Shown: piece by piece, positions 23,591 through 33,511 of the stretch | How the letters are laid out: each line of letters begins with the position of its first letter | Numbering within the stretch: the first letter of the stretch is position 1 | NCBI GenBank assembly: GCA_015501075.1 | Contig: JADNYJ010000122.1 | Location: forward strand, 62,001 to 126,000 | Direction of reading: 5' to 3' | DNA from: Gymnopilus junonius | Lineage: Eukaryota; Basidiomycota; Agaricomycetes; Agaricales; Galerinaceae | Length of the DNA: 64,000 nt | The notes under the pieces: model-generated | Told to the model about the DNA's origin: nothing | Databases searched by the model: none | What the model saw: only the letters and a program-made list of their open reading frames with translations | Program-made: the position numbers and the translations under genes

Positions 23591-24055
23591 TATTGAGCAG
23601 CAAATAGTACATACAGCGGTAAACACTGTTTTGTACAATGCATGCACACAGCGATAAACACTGTCTTGCATGATGCGCTCTGCATAGTATCGTTGTAGCT
23701 ACTAGCTTACCTGGGTTGTGAGAGGCTAGTGCTAAGGTGACTACTTAGGCTACTACAGAAGTATGAATGACTTGGATTAGGACGCTGTTTAGAGTGTCCT
23801 TATATACCTAGAGAACATGCAGTGACTAACTACGTATGAGTAATGCATAAGGCAATTACTCAGCTAATTACTATGTAATTACTAATATCTACTCATAAGA
23901 TGAGTAATACACTCACTAAGTGATCACATGTTTTAGTCATATAAGATGACTGTGATACTCTGTCATCACTGGATCTAGTCGCGTATAGACGCGTCTGATC
24001 ACGCATGTCATGTGAGTCATGTGATGTAGTCACATGGACACTTATCATGTCAACA
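23591..24055 (-). repeat. 3' LTR of the copia element
   Basis: 465 bp, beginning TATTGAGCAGCAAATAG on the plus strand and ending CATGTCAACA. It matches 29879-30334 plus 31348-31356 almost base for base. Differences seen include a few C/T or A/G changes such as GTTGTAGC against GTTATAGC. Confidence 0.9.
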
Positions 24056-24116
24056 CTCCCCCTCAAGTAGTGCTGCGCTAGCGCACATACTTGTTCTGAC
24101 ATGATGTGTCAGTATT

Positions 24117-27100
24117 CTATTCTAAGGGATAGAACTCTATGCCTAGAGCCTGTCTATGTTTAAGGAACAGGGTAGGGCCTAGATTTTTGGTGAACATATT
24201 GGCAACATTTTTGTCCATAGGGACGTGCTCTATTTTAATGTTCCCAAGTTCTATTTGTTCCCAGATATAGTGGTAGCGTATTTCAATGTGCTTTATCCCT
24301 TTTTGGGTGACAGGATTTTGCAAGTTGAAAATAGCTCCATGACTATCTCCATATAAGGGAACATATGGGATTGACATCCCGAGTTCTTCGAATAGAATCT
24401 TAAACCATGCACAGTCACATGCACAGTCAGAGAGTGCCATGTATTCTGCCATTGTGGATGACATTGATACTAGAGTCTGCATTTTGGAGTGCCATTTGAT
24501 ACTCCCGCTAGCAAGGGAAAAGAAGTATCCCTGCATAGATTGACACATGCAATCAGGCTCTGTTCTATCATCACTGTATGAGGTGTCACAGTAGGCATAC
24601 AAGCCTTTATCGCTGTTTCCATTGAACACAAGTGCATAGTTGCACATACCAACCAGGTAGCCATGATATATTTAGCATGGTTCAGATGTTCATCAGATGG
24701 GTTCACAGTGAACTTAGCCATCTGTGTTACAGCAAAGGCTATATCGGGTCGTGTTCCTAGCATTAAATATAGCAGGGAACTGATCACTGATTGATACTCT
24801 GACTGAAGTGAAGCCAAACTCGTGCCTGTAAAGGGTTCTGGCTTATACCCAGTAGGTAATGGAGTCTGTGCCGCTTTCGCATTCATCATTCCGAAGCATG
24901 TAAGAATCTTATTAAGGTATGGCATTTGATCGATGTAGGTCTTGCCTTTAATGTACCTGATTCTCATGTGGAGAAACTCCTGACATACACCTAGGTCTCG
25001 ACATTCCCATGCAGTCATAAATAACTGCTTCTTTTGTCAGACTAATTCAGTGTTAGGACCTGTGACGATTATATCATCAACATATGCCAACATAATGACA
25101 AGGGTCCCATCGCTATGTCTTGTGACAAATATGCCAGCATCAGCATACAGGCGTGTGAAACGAGCTCTTTAAGGGAGTGATCAAGTTCAGACCACCATGC
25201 ACGTGCAGCTTGTTTTAGCCCATAGATTGCTTTGAGCAGCAGAGTACTTTCTTCTCATGTCCCTTTATGGTAAAGCCATCAGGCTGTTCCATATATATCT
25301 CCTCATCAAGTTTCCCATATAGGAAAGCTGATTTGACATCAAGGGACTCTATACACCATTTCTCAAGTGTGCTAAGGCTAGGATTGTGCAGACCACTGAA
25401 CTGGACAACTGGTGAGAAGATCTCATCATAGTCTAGGCCTTCTATTTGGGAAAATCCCTTGGCAACTAGATGGGCTTTTTTACATCCATCGGACTTAATA
25501 TCGAAAACCCAACAATTTTTGATGGCCTTTCGCCTGGAGGTAGGTCAGCAAGCTCATAAACTTTTCATTTATGAAGGGCCTCTAATTCTTCGAATTGAGC
25601 CTGTGCCATTCCTGTTGTTCATCGGCAGGTAGCCACTAAGATCTTTACTAGTCCAATTTCAGACGTTCAATGGATCTGGAAGTGCACTATCAGAAATTGC
25701 CTTAGAAAGTAAATAGGCATGCCAATGTGCTCCCCCTTCCGCTCCCTTATTGGGATTGTATGGGTACTCAGCCACGTGGTCACTAGAGGCCATAGACAAA
25801 TTTGGAGTGGATCGGTTATGTCTAATCTGCGCTGGGATCTCTATCAGTGGCTGTACCAGGAGGGTATACGTTCCCTTCTTTTTGTGTACTTTTACTCTCA
25901 CGAGTGCTCCTTCTTGGAGCATCACAGCAGCTCCCCCTGATGGACTGGCATGGGGTTTCCATGGTGCAGGTGGTGGGAGATTAGATCTTGGTCCTTGCCT
26001 AGGAGTAGAAGGCATACTTGGATGAGTATCTGCTGGTGACTCAGGAGGTGGAGTCTTGGGTGGCTCATCATCAAAGGTACCCAGTCTCACTTGACGATTA
26101 TTTGGGGGTGGTCTATAGGACGGTTCATCACCATCATGAGAATCACTGTCCTCCACTTCCAAAACAGGTTCCTCTGGGGAGGTGCGCTTACGTATTTGGG
26201 TAAGCAGAGTACTTTAGCCTTTTGGCATTTAGGAAACAAATGTTCATCAAAAGCGCCATGGCAGCTATGAATAGAACATTGTTGGGGCTTCGCATGAACA
26301 TCATATTAGAAGGATGTCTGATATCCGAGGAATATCATCAACTCGGATTTGGGCGAAAGTTTATTTGCCCGTGTATCCTTTGGAAGGAACACATATGCCC
26401 CACATCCTAATACCCATAGGTGTGACAAATCAGGCTTTTCTCCATTGATTAATTCAAATGGAGATTTCCAGTCAAGTCATGCACGGGAGTTCTATTGTAT
26501 AAATAGACTGCATGTATATGCAAAACTCCCACCAGCTGTCAGGAAGACAGGCTAATAGGCGCATTGACTCGGCTTTCTCATCTAAAGTCCGATTGAAGCA
26601 TTCAGCTCGACCATTCATTTGGGGCTGATGAGGTACGCTTCTTTGGATCTCGATCCCAAGATCCTTAAGGATTTCTAATATTCCTTATCATGTATTCACT
26701 GCCATTGTCCTCATCCACTCTTCGACTTTGGCATTATACTTGGTTTTTACCATGGCTAAAATTGCCTGGTAGCATCTTTGCATCACTCTTTCGTTTGAGG
26801 AGCGTGACCCAAGTATTTGATGTGTGATCATCAATAAAGGAAATGAAATATTTGTACGGTGATATGAAGTCACCGGATACTCCTTAAGGTCTGAATGGAT
26901 CGCTGGAATGGTCTGGTTGCATTTGACATTGTCTGGGAAAGAGCATGAATGCATCTTTCCTTTGCGCAACCTTCGCATATGCCAGCATCCTTCGGGACTT
27001 TAATAGATGGGAAGTTTTGGAATTAGCCTTAAACTTCTCAACACTTGAGTGGAAGGGTGTCCGAGTCATCTATGCCATAGATCGTAATCTTCGGCATGTA

Positions 27101-29446
27101 CCGATTCCATCGCGATCAAGTTCTTTCCAGAGATGATCTGCGACTTAACCCAAAACATAGTGTCATGATGAGAATGCTTCGGCAATGCATTTAGAATGGT
27201 GCAGCTATTCTCTTTGGATATGAAATTAAGTGATCGTGAATCACCTAAACAATATTGTTTGCGCTGAGGATTTGACCCATCAACAGAAGTCGTACAGTCA
27301 CATCAGGCATGTAGAATACTGGATGAAGTCACAATGTTTCATGCATCACAGTATTATCTTTATCGGTAACTTCTGTTTAATAAAACAGTACAAATCCATC
27401 GACAAAGCTATGCCATTAGCAGTTTGGACCTTTGGTCTTTCTTTGCTTGGAAATTTGGTAAGTTCCGAGAAGTCAGAGATTTGTCCAGAAAAATGTATGG
27501 ATGCTCCGGAATCTACAAGCCATTCCTCAAATTCTTTCATGTTCCTTTCCCTTACAGTTCACACAAGAGACAATGTGATCAATATAATATTGTAGATAGT
27601 AAATAAATTTAATTTACTATCTACCCCATACAGCATATTAATACCTGTGGGTTGATCAGTTAGTATCTGTCAGCATGTGAACAAGAAGGTACTTGCCATC
27701 TGGATGAGGGAGGAGCACTGAATCCCAGATTCTGCTCATCTCGTCCTCATAGGAGATCGGGTCGAATCCGCATCATCTTGTACATTCATCCTGGTCTGTT
27801 GATCCGTTTTATTGACATTCCATCTGCACCAATATAGTGCGATCCAGATGTAGGGACTCACCGATCGCAGTGGCAGGGAATCTTCTTCCCCAAAGGAGAT
27901 ATACTCCTCATCATCATCCACATAGGCGAGATTGCCTTGTGACACTACCCCATTCATTGATTCCAATCTTCCCCATAAGCGGTTCGAATCGACTGCCATC
28001 TGAGAAGGATCTGGGTCAGTGCCTGATAGGGCTCAGGACCAAAGAGATCATTATAGATCTCAGTCATCATCGATGACCCGATGCAACATCCTCTGTGGTG
28101 GTGCTACTGTGTATGCACAGTGCTACTCATTCCACATTCTCGCAATCCTACTTGCCCGTATTAAGGGCGACTTCCTCGAATCTACTTGAGGTGGCAATTG
28201 TGGGGTAACCCAATTCGAGACATCAGGTCCCGATTTCCTAAAGAGGGTATGGCCATTCCTGAGTGGGGTTCTTCCAGCACCTTGCGGACTTTGCGAGAGG
28301 TAATAGTACCTCTCCCACTAATCTCAACAACATTGTGAGTAGTGGGACTGGGCGCGATTTCTCTAGTGGGGAAATGCACTGTGATGCGAGCTAAAGGGCT
28401 CATCATCCGAGTCCTCAACAAAGGTGCTGACTTGGTTTGAAGCCAGCATGGTGGGGTTCCTCTTAGGTACTCTTTTTTCTGTGAACTGCTGGGTTACCAG
28501 CATTCTGCTGATCAGAGTGGTGAGTTTGGGACCTTTCCTTTGATGCAGTGTTGCTGCGCATTCGCATTGTAGCCTGTTGGTTTCTGGGCCAGCTGTCCTT
28601 AGGCAGGTTGAGCTGCTTCGCACATAGAATGTGCCATGCTTGGGTTGCTCATCTGCTTAAGGTGCCCAAATCGGCAGCCCATGTGGTGCGAATGCTGTCA
28701 AAGAGGTCTTTCAGTTCCATATTTGGAACTGAGTTTTGCCTAGTGAAATCTTCCATCATCCGCTGATAAATGGATTCTTGCGACATGACATTCATGGCAA
28801 GTGGAAGATTCATGAGTAGATCAGGCATGCCATGGATTGGAAACCATGGGTACCATGACAGAGGCACGGATGAGTTGTGGCATTGTATCATTGACGTGGG
28901 AGATGCCATAATGAAATTGGAACTTGCGAGTTGGGGTTGGGATCAGAGAGATCGATCTTCAGATTCATGAGGACCCTAAAGTCCTCGAGGGTCTCAATGA
29001 ACATCTCCTTGGAGTACTTCTTTTGATCCAATCCCAAGCTCCAGCCGCAGACAGGGTTTTAACCTGGTCCCATATGCCAGTATCGAGGCACATGGCCAAC
29101 AGGCTGAGTGCCTTGGAATTCTTGGAGTTGAAACTCTCCAATTTATGGCAGTACATTTCCTCGGCAGCAGTCCATCGTGAGAAGCGGGCGTTATACAGGT
29201 TGAGATCACCCTGGGTAGGCCCAATGGCAGGAGTAGTGTCAGTGGCACAAGTGCCAGTGGGAAATGAGGGTTCCCTAATTTGTTGCTTTGGAGGAGCAGT
29301 GAGGGTTCCCTCAAGGATGGCTTTAACGTCCATGTGGAGAATGACAGCCTCCATCTTTGACACCCATTGGCAGTAGTGGCGACCATCAATTTGGGAAGGT
29401 CAGAGGCGGAGAAGGAGATGGAAGTGGTGTTCTTTATGGAAGACAT
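24117..29446 (-). pseudogene. Copia gag-pol polyprotein, several frame breaks
   Basis: Read from 29446 downward. Gag begins MSSIKNTTSISFSASDLPK. A protease block WLVDSGASIHFSG lies at 27490-27520, with the D-S-G active site. Integrase core remnants lie about 26300-27200 (around 26560-26620 it reads as NGRAECFNRTLDEKAE in one frame). A proline-rich linker is at 25659-26162, and reverse transcriptase remnants at about 24650-25600 (EFLHMRIRYIKGKTYIDQ, LLYLMLGTRPDIAFAV). RNase H at 24117-24647 shows AYCDTSYSDDRTE, SMSSTMAEYMALSDCA and HYIWEQIELGNI. The frame changes several times and stops are present, so no full polyprotein can be made. It lies between LTRs, all on the minus strand. Confidence 0.85.
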
Positions 29447-29705
29447 TGTTGGATTGTTTAGATGGTTTGGAATTTCTGTGAAGAAAAGGCTGGGTTGTGT
29501 CAGTGACAGGTGTGTAAAAGCATGCTAAATAAAGAAAGCACTGCTAAAAATACCTGCACCAGACATGGAATTAACCCCTTAAGGGCAATTTGTCCAGACA
29601 GCAACAGATATCTGGGCCCACATGACAAGGCCCTATACAATGTTGCGCATGGTAGCAAACAATTGTGGAGAGCATTCTGTCTAGCGATGAACAGCTGTGG
29701 TTGAT

Positions 29706-29849
29706 GTTCTGCCTGACGGCGAACTATCTTCCCAGGTAGAAGTAAGCTACAGACTGATGCTAAGCAGGTTCTGCACAATGGCGAACTATGCTAGACAGGT
29801 TCTGCCCTAGGGCGAACTCAGTGTCAAGCAGGTTCTGCCAATGGCGAAC
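29706..29849 (-). repeat. Leader repeats of the copia element
   Basis: Four imperfect copies of GTTCTGC(n4-5)GGCGAAC at 29706, 29768, 29799 and 29832, with spacing about 62, 31 and 33 bp. They lie between the 5' LTR and gag, where primer binding and packaging signals are expected. Role unknown. Confidence 0.6.
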
Positions 29850-29878
29850 AGCATGCTTTGCTATCGGGGCCCATAACC

Positions 29879-30334
29879 TATTGAGCAGCAAATAGTACAT
29901 ACAGCGGTAAACACTGTTTTGTACGATGCATGCACACAGCGATAAACACTGTCTTGCATGATGCGCTCTGCATAGTATCGTTATAGCTACTAGCTTAGCT
30001 GGGTTGTGAGAGGCTAGTGCTAAGGTGACTACTTAGGCTACTACAGAAGTACGAATGACTTGGATTAGGACGCTGTTTAGAGCGTCCTTATATACCTAGA
30101 GAACATGCAGTGACTAACTATGTATGAGTAATGCATAAGGCAATTACTCAGCTAATTACTATGTAATTACTAATATCTACTCATAAGATGAGTAATACGC
30201 TCACTAAGTGATCACATGTTTTAGTCATATAAGATGACTGTGATACTCTGTCATCACTGGATCTAGTCGCGTATAGATGCATCTGATCACGCATGTCATG
30301 TGAGTCATGTGATGTAGTCACATGGACACTTATC
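29879..30334 (-). repeat. 5' LTR of the copia element (main part)
   Basis: Matches the other LTR from TATTGAGCAGC to CACTTATC. The last bases (GTGTCAACA) are found at 31348-31356, beyond the inserted hAT-like element. Confidence 0.9.
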
Positions 30335-31339
30335 AGGACCCCCGTTTATTCTGAGATAGGTCAGATATGGAAAACCCAGATTTTCGCCCGGCATGGGTGA
30401 ATGCAAAATCGGCCAATTTGGCTCAATTTTGGGTGAATTTCATATCCATGGTAAAAAGTTTCCTCCCTATGGGTGAACCGCGTATCCAACATAAAAAACA
30501 TGAATAAAAATCGCCTAAAAATCGTAAAAAATCGCCAAAAATTCCTACTGCCCATTTTCTACTCTATTTCATCATTCTGCTCGCTCAACACATTATTTTT
30601 CCTTCGCCGCTTCAATAAATGTCCTACTGCTGCAATAATCACCTTGTCCTGCACTAACAGCTTTGAGAAGACTTCGTCAAAGAAAGCAGGTGTCAACTCC
30701 AACACATCTGACTTGTTGAGAATGCAAGCATCTGGGATGAGATAAAGGAAAGCATTTGCTGGCAAATGCTCGAAACGTGGAAGGCCTAGATGTTTCAGCT
30801 TTGGATGCACAGAAGTTCATCAGAGACAATTTGGGGAACATCCTTGTATAATTTCCCTGTCTTTAACCATGAAGACAAGTAATTAGGGCTGCTCAACTCC
30901 TGTTGAGTGAAGTCCATGACCTCCAGAGAGGTCAACATTTCAAGTGGCAAGAATAGGTGGCAGATAAAATGAGAAAGAAAGAGAAAAAAAAACTTTTCAT
31001 GTTAGGGCATATATACTACATAGAACTTTTCAGTGGGCCATCGTTAATCATCATCTGAAGCCATTGTCCAAGGCCAGGAAGTGATGATGAATGTTCATTC
31101 TCATTACATGACCTACTTTGCTCATGGCCTGGAACCATTGATGAGATAGTGCCGAGACTCGGCACTGGGTGAACAGTATCCGACCCATAGCCCGAGGCCG
31201 GGCTATGGGTGAACGTAGGATCTCACCCAAGGCCTCCGAGAGTGCCGTAGATAGGTGAAAGTATCCGAGGTCGCGCGGCCTTCGGCCGCGCCTATGGGTG
31301 AATCTGTCTCTGACCTATTTCAGAATAAACAGGGGTCCT
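30335..31339. mobile_element. Non-autonomous hAT-like element nested in the LTR, 1,005 bp
   Basis: Ends are inverted copies of AGGACCCC(C/T)GTTTATTCTGA(G/A)ATAGGTCAGA. The 8-bp duplication CACTTATC is exact (30327-30334 and 31340-31347). Six copies of TGGGTGAA lie near the ends, three left (30394, 30430, 30470) and three right (31166, 31206, 31295), probably transposase sites. A GC-rich hairpin (GCGCGGCC, TTC, GGCCGCGC) is at 31273-31291. No transposase. Confidence 0.85.
30559..30810 (-). CDS. Short open frame inside the nested hAT-like element
   Basis: 83 residues, reading LPRFEHLPANAFLYLIPDA and ELTPAFFDEVFSKLLVQDKV. The balanced hydrophobic pattern suggests a piece of a real protein, but I do not recognise it. 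It could be a fragment captured by the element. Confidence 0.25.
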   Translation of the reverse strand: MHPKLKHLGLPRFEHLPANAFLYLIPDACILNKSDVLELTPAFFDEVFSKLLVQDKVIIAAVGHLLKRRRKNNVLSEQNDEIE

Positions 31340-31856
31340 CACTTATCGTGTCAACACTATATTTTATTTTGTGCCCTAGGTGCTCTGTTTTTGACTACTA
31401 TACCTTTATCTATGTAGTCGAAAGCCTTTATCTACTGTAATCAGTGTTTGTCCAAATCTAGATATCCCTACAATCTCATTGGTCGCAATTTTGATGGCGG
31501 TTACCGCTGACCTCGTTTCACCTCGCGAGGTGAACTTCGACCCACCTCGACAACAATGAAGTGGGTCGAAGTGTCACTCCGCCTCGCCTCGCCTCACTCT
31601 GGGGACAACACTACAAAGGTGGTTGTGGTTGTGATAATTGAACAAACGTTCTCGTCAGCTTGATTTCGTCCTCGCCGTCATTCACGTGATTGTTCTGGAC
31701 CGATCATGAGTATTCGTGGGTCATGTAAACCCTAAAGCAGAAACACGCTTGATAACTTGCGCCCTTGCGAATTGCATAAAACTCAAGCGTCACCATGATT
31801 TCTCTGTCAGACATGCCAGATTCTGACATTTGGCTCGCACCGCTTTGGTCTGGCAG

Positions 31857-31864
31857 TATATAAG
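31857..31864 (+). promoter_or_regulatory. Probable TATA box of the pirin gene
   Basis: TATATAAG stands 115 bp before the ATG at 31972. Placement fits a core promoter. Confidence 0.5.
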
Positions 31865-31971
31865 CCTCACGATCTACCTTGACCTTTTTCCAACAGTCAA
31901 CTCAAACAACCAAACTGTCTTCTCTACTTCGTCTTGCTAGATCCAACATCTGTGCTCAGTATTTCAGAGAC

Positions 31972-32926
31972 ATGACTACAAATTCACACTTCAATTCTCC
32001 ATCCCTCTCAACCATGAGCACTGCCATGAAATTCGTCCCCCGCAGGAGTGAAGAACGAGGAAATGCTGACCACGATTGGCTCAAGACCTTCCATAGCTTC
32101 TCATTTGCAATGCAAGTCCCCATTTACTTCGTTCATATTCAGAGATCTGACAATATATCTCTTTTTCCAGGTACCAAGACCACAGACATGAAGCATTTGG
32201 ACCTCTGCGCATCATCAACGAAGACCGTGTCGAAACTCGCACAGGCTTCGGCACCCACTCTCACTGTGAATTCGAGATCTTTTCATATGTCGTCTCCGGT
32301 GAACTTGAGCAGTAAGTTTCCGTATTCTTGCCTCTTTCCAAATTTTTGACAACTTTCTCTTCTACAGCAAAGACTCGATGGGCAACACCGAAATCCTCAA
32401 ACGCGGTGACATCCAACTCACCTCCGCTGGCACAGGCATATCCCATTCCGAAAAAGCACACGGACCTACCCAAGTCCACTTCCTTCAAATATGGTCCTTA
32501 CCCTCGCAGTTCCGCCTCCCACCCAAATACTACACGCGGCACTTCCCCGACTCCTCCAAAACGAATCAATGGGCTAAAGTCGTCGCACCCATTGGAGCGC
32601 CTGGCGTGCTCACGCAGAGGGAGGGTGAGGGTCCTGCACCAGTCCATAGTGCGCTGACGATGTACGCGACGATTTTGGAGAGTGGCAGGATCGTGGAGAG
32701 GAGCTTGGAGGGGAAGAAGGCGTATGTGCATGTTATTCAGACAAGTGGGTATAAGGAGGGCAAGGCCAGTGGTGCGAGCGTCAAGATTTGTGCTAAGGAG
32801 GGTGCAGAGGAGCTCACACTGCGTGAGGGTGACGGTGCTTACATCTTTGTGGGGAAGCAGGGCGACTTGAAAGTGGAGAATGGTGGAGACCGTTCTGCCG
32901 AGATTGTCCTCTTTGATCTCGAGTAA
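31972..32926 (+). CDS. Pirin (bicupin iron-binding protein)
   Basis: Pirins are small bicupin proteins with an iron site; some act as quercetinases and others as nuclear cofactors. Exons: 31972-32111, 32171-32311 and 32368-32926. The start block RRSEERGNADHDWLKTFHSF is the family hallmark. The first cupin has GFGTHSHCEFEIFSYVVSGE and later GTGISHSE, which supply the His-His-His-Glu metal ligands. The rest (HFLQIWSLPSQFR, KVVAPIGAPGVLTQ, LREGDGAYIFVGKQG, VLFDLE) completes the second cupin. The ATG at 31972 is chosen because the upstream frame start at 31879 is TTG; starts at 32014 or 32026 are also possible. Intron 1 needs a GC donor (GCAAGT at 32112) to keep the frame FSFAMYQDHRHEAFG. Frame intact, probably functional. 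Confidence 0.85.
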
Positions 32927-33511
32927 AATGTCCTCTAGTATCTTTGGTCATTTGTACTCCTTTACTTAATTACTAATACCTGTATCTATAGTCTCATTTT
33001 CCATGATATGTTTATTACTCGAGAATTGTAAATATAATGATTGAATTTGGGTTTACTGACGTAGATGATCATGAATAAACAATCGGATGTCTTTGGCTTG
33101 AAGTCTGTTACATCATAAGTGATATTGGTGTAAAAAACACCTACATACCTACTTGCTACTTATCTACAAAGATTTAGATCTTAGGATCTTGTCCCACTAT
33201 CTGCTCCAACAGAGTTGCCTGTATTACTTTACGGCGGCTAATCTCTGCAGTCATTTAATCATTTTAATACAACTCTGAAATTATTCTCTTTTCGCAACGA
33301 GCAGCACCCCTATGTTTTCTCCTTATGCGGGTAAACTTACTGAATGTAGTCGTCAGTCATTTGTCGGAAAGGTACATTTAACATTACATTAACCTTCACT
33401 ACATACAAAAAGCATTACACAACCGTCTGAATCCTTATTACATTAGATCATCGATATGTCGTGCCATCGCAATTATCCCAAAAAAAGATGAAAAAGAGGA
33501 TTAAAAATTAT
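32927..33511. other. Intergenic, convergent gene ends
   Basis: AT-rich 3' flanks of pirin (plus) and the OPT gene (minus). No other feature seen. Confidence 0.5.

Larger units (their letters stand above)
23591..31356 (-). mobile_element. Ty1/copia LTR retrotransposon, minus strand
   Basis: Two LTRs bracket a gag-pol region read on the minus strand. The 5-bp target duplication CTATA is exact (23586-23590 and 31357-31361). In the sense direction the LTR starts TGTTGACA and ends CAATA. Next to the 3' LTR is a polypurine tract (TTGAGGGGGAG, 24056-24066, minus strand). Pol order is protease, integrase, reverse transcriptase, RNase H, as in copia. The 5' LTR is itself interrupted by a hAT-like element. 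The two LTRs differ at only a few bases over about 460 bp, so insertion was recent, but the coding part is already broken. Confidence 0.9.
22933..31613. mobile_element. hAT-type element (about 0.9 kb) split by a nested retrotransposon
   Basis: Left end TAGTGTTGTCCCCGGAGTGAGG (22933) and right end, read in reverse, TAGTGTTGTCCCCAGAGTGAGG (31613) are inverted copies with one mismatch. Both sides carry the exact 8-bp duplication CAAAGGTG (22925-22932, 31614-31621), the hAT hallmark. Near both ends are many GAGGTGA/TCACCTC repeats, including two near-identical copies of a (T/C)GAACTTCGCCTCACCTCG unit (about 22945-23075). Only 22933-23590 and 31357-31613 are its own DNA. It has no transposase and is non-autonomous. 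Confidence 0.8.

Noticed and set aside
31879..31971. Upstream extension of pirin as a mitochondrial signal
   Set aside because: The frame begins with TTG, not ATG, and lies about 20 bp after the TATA box, so it is more likely 5' leader.
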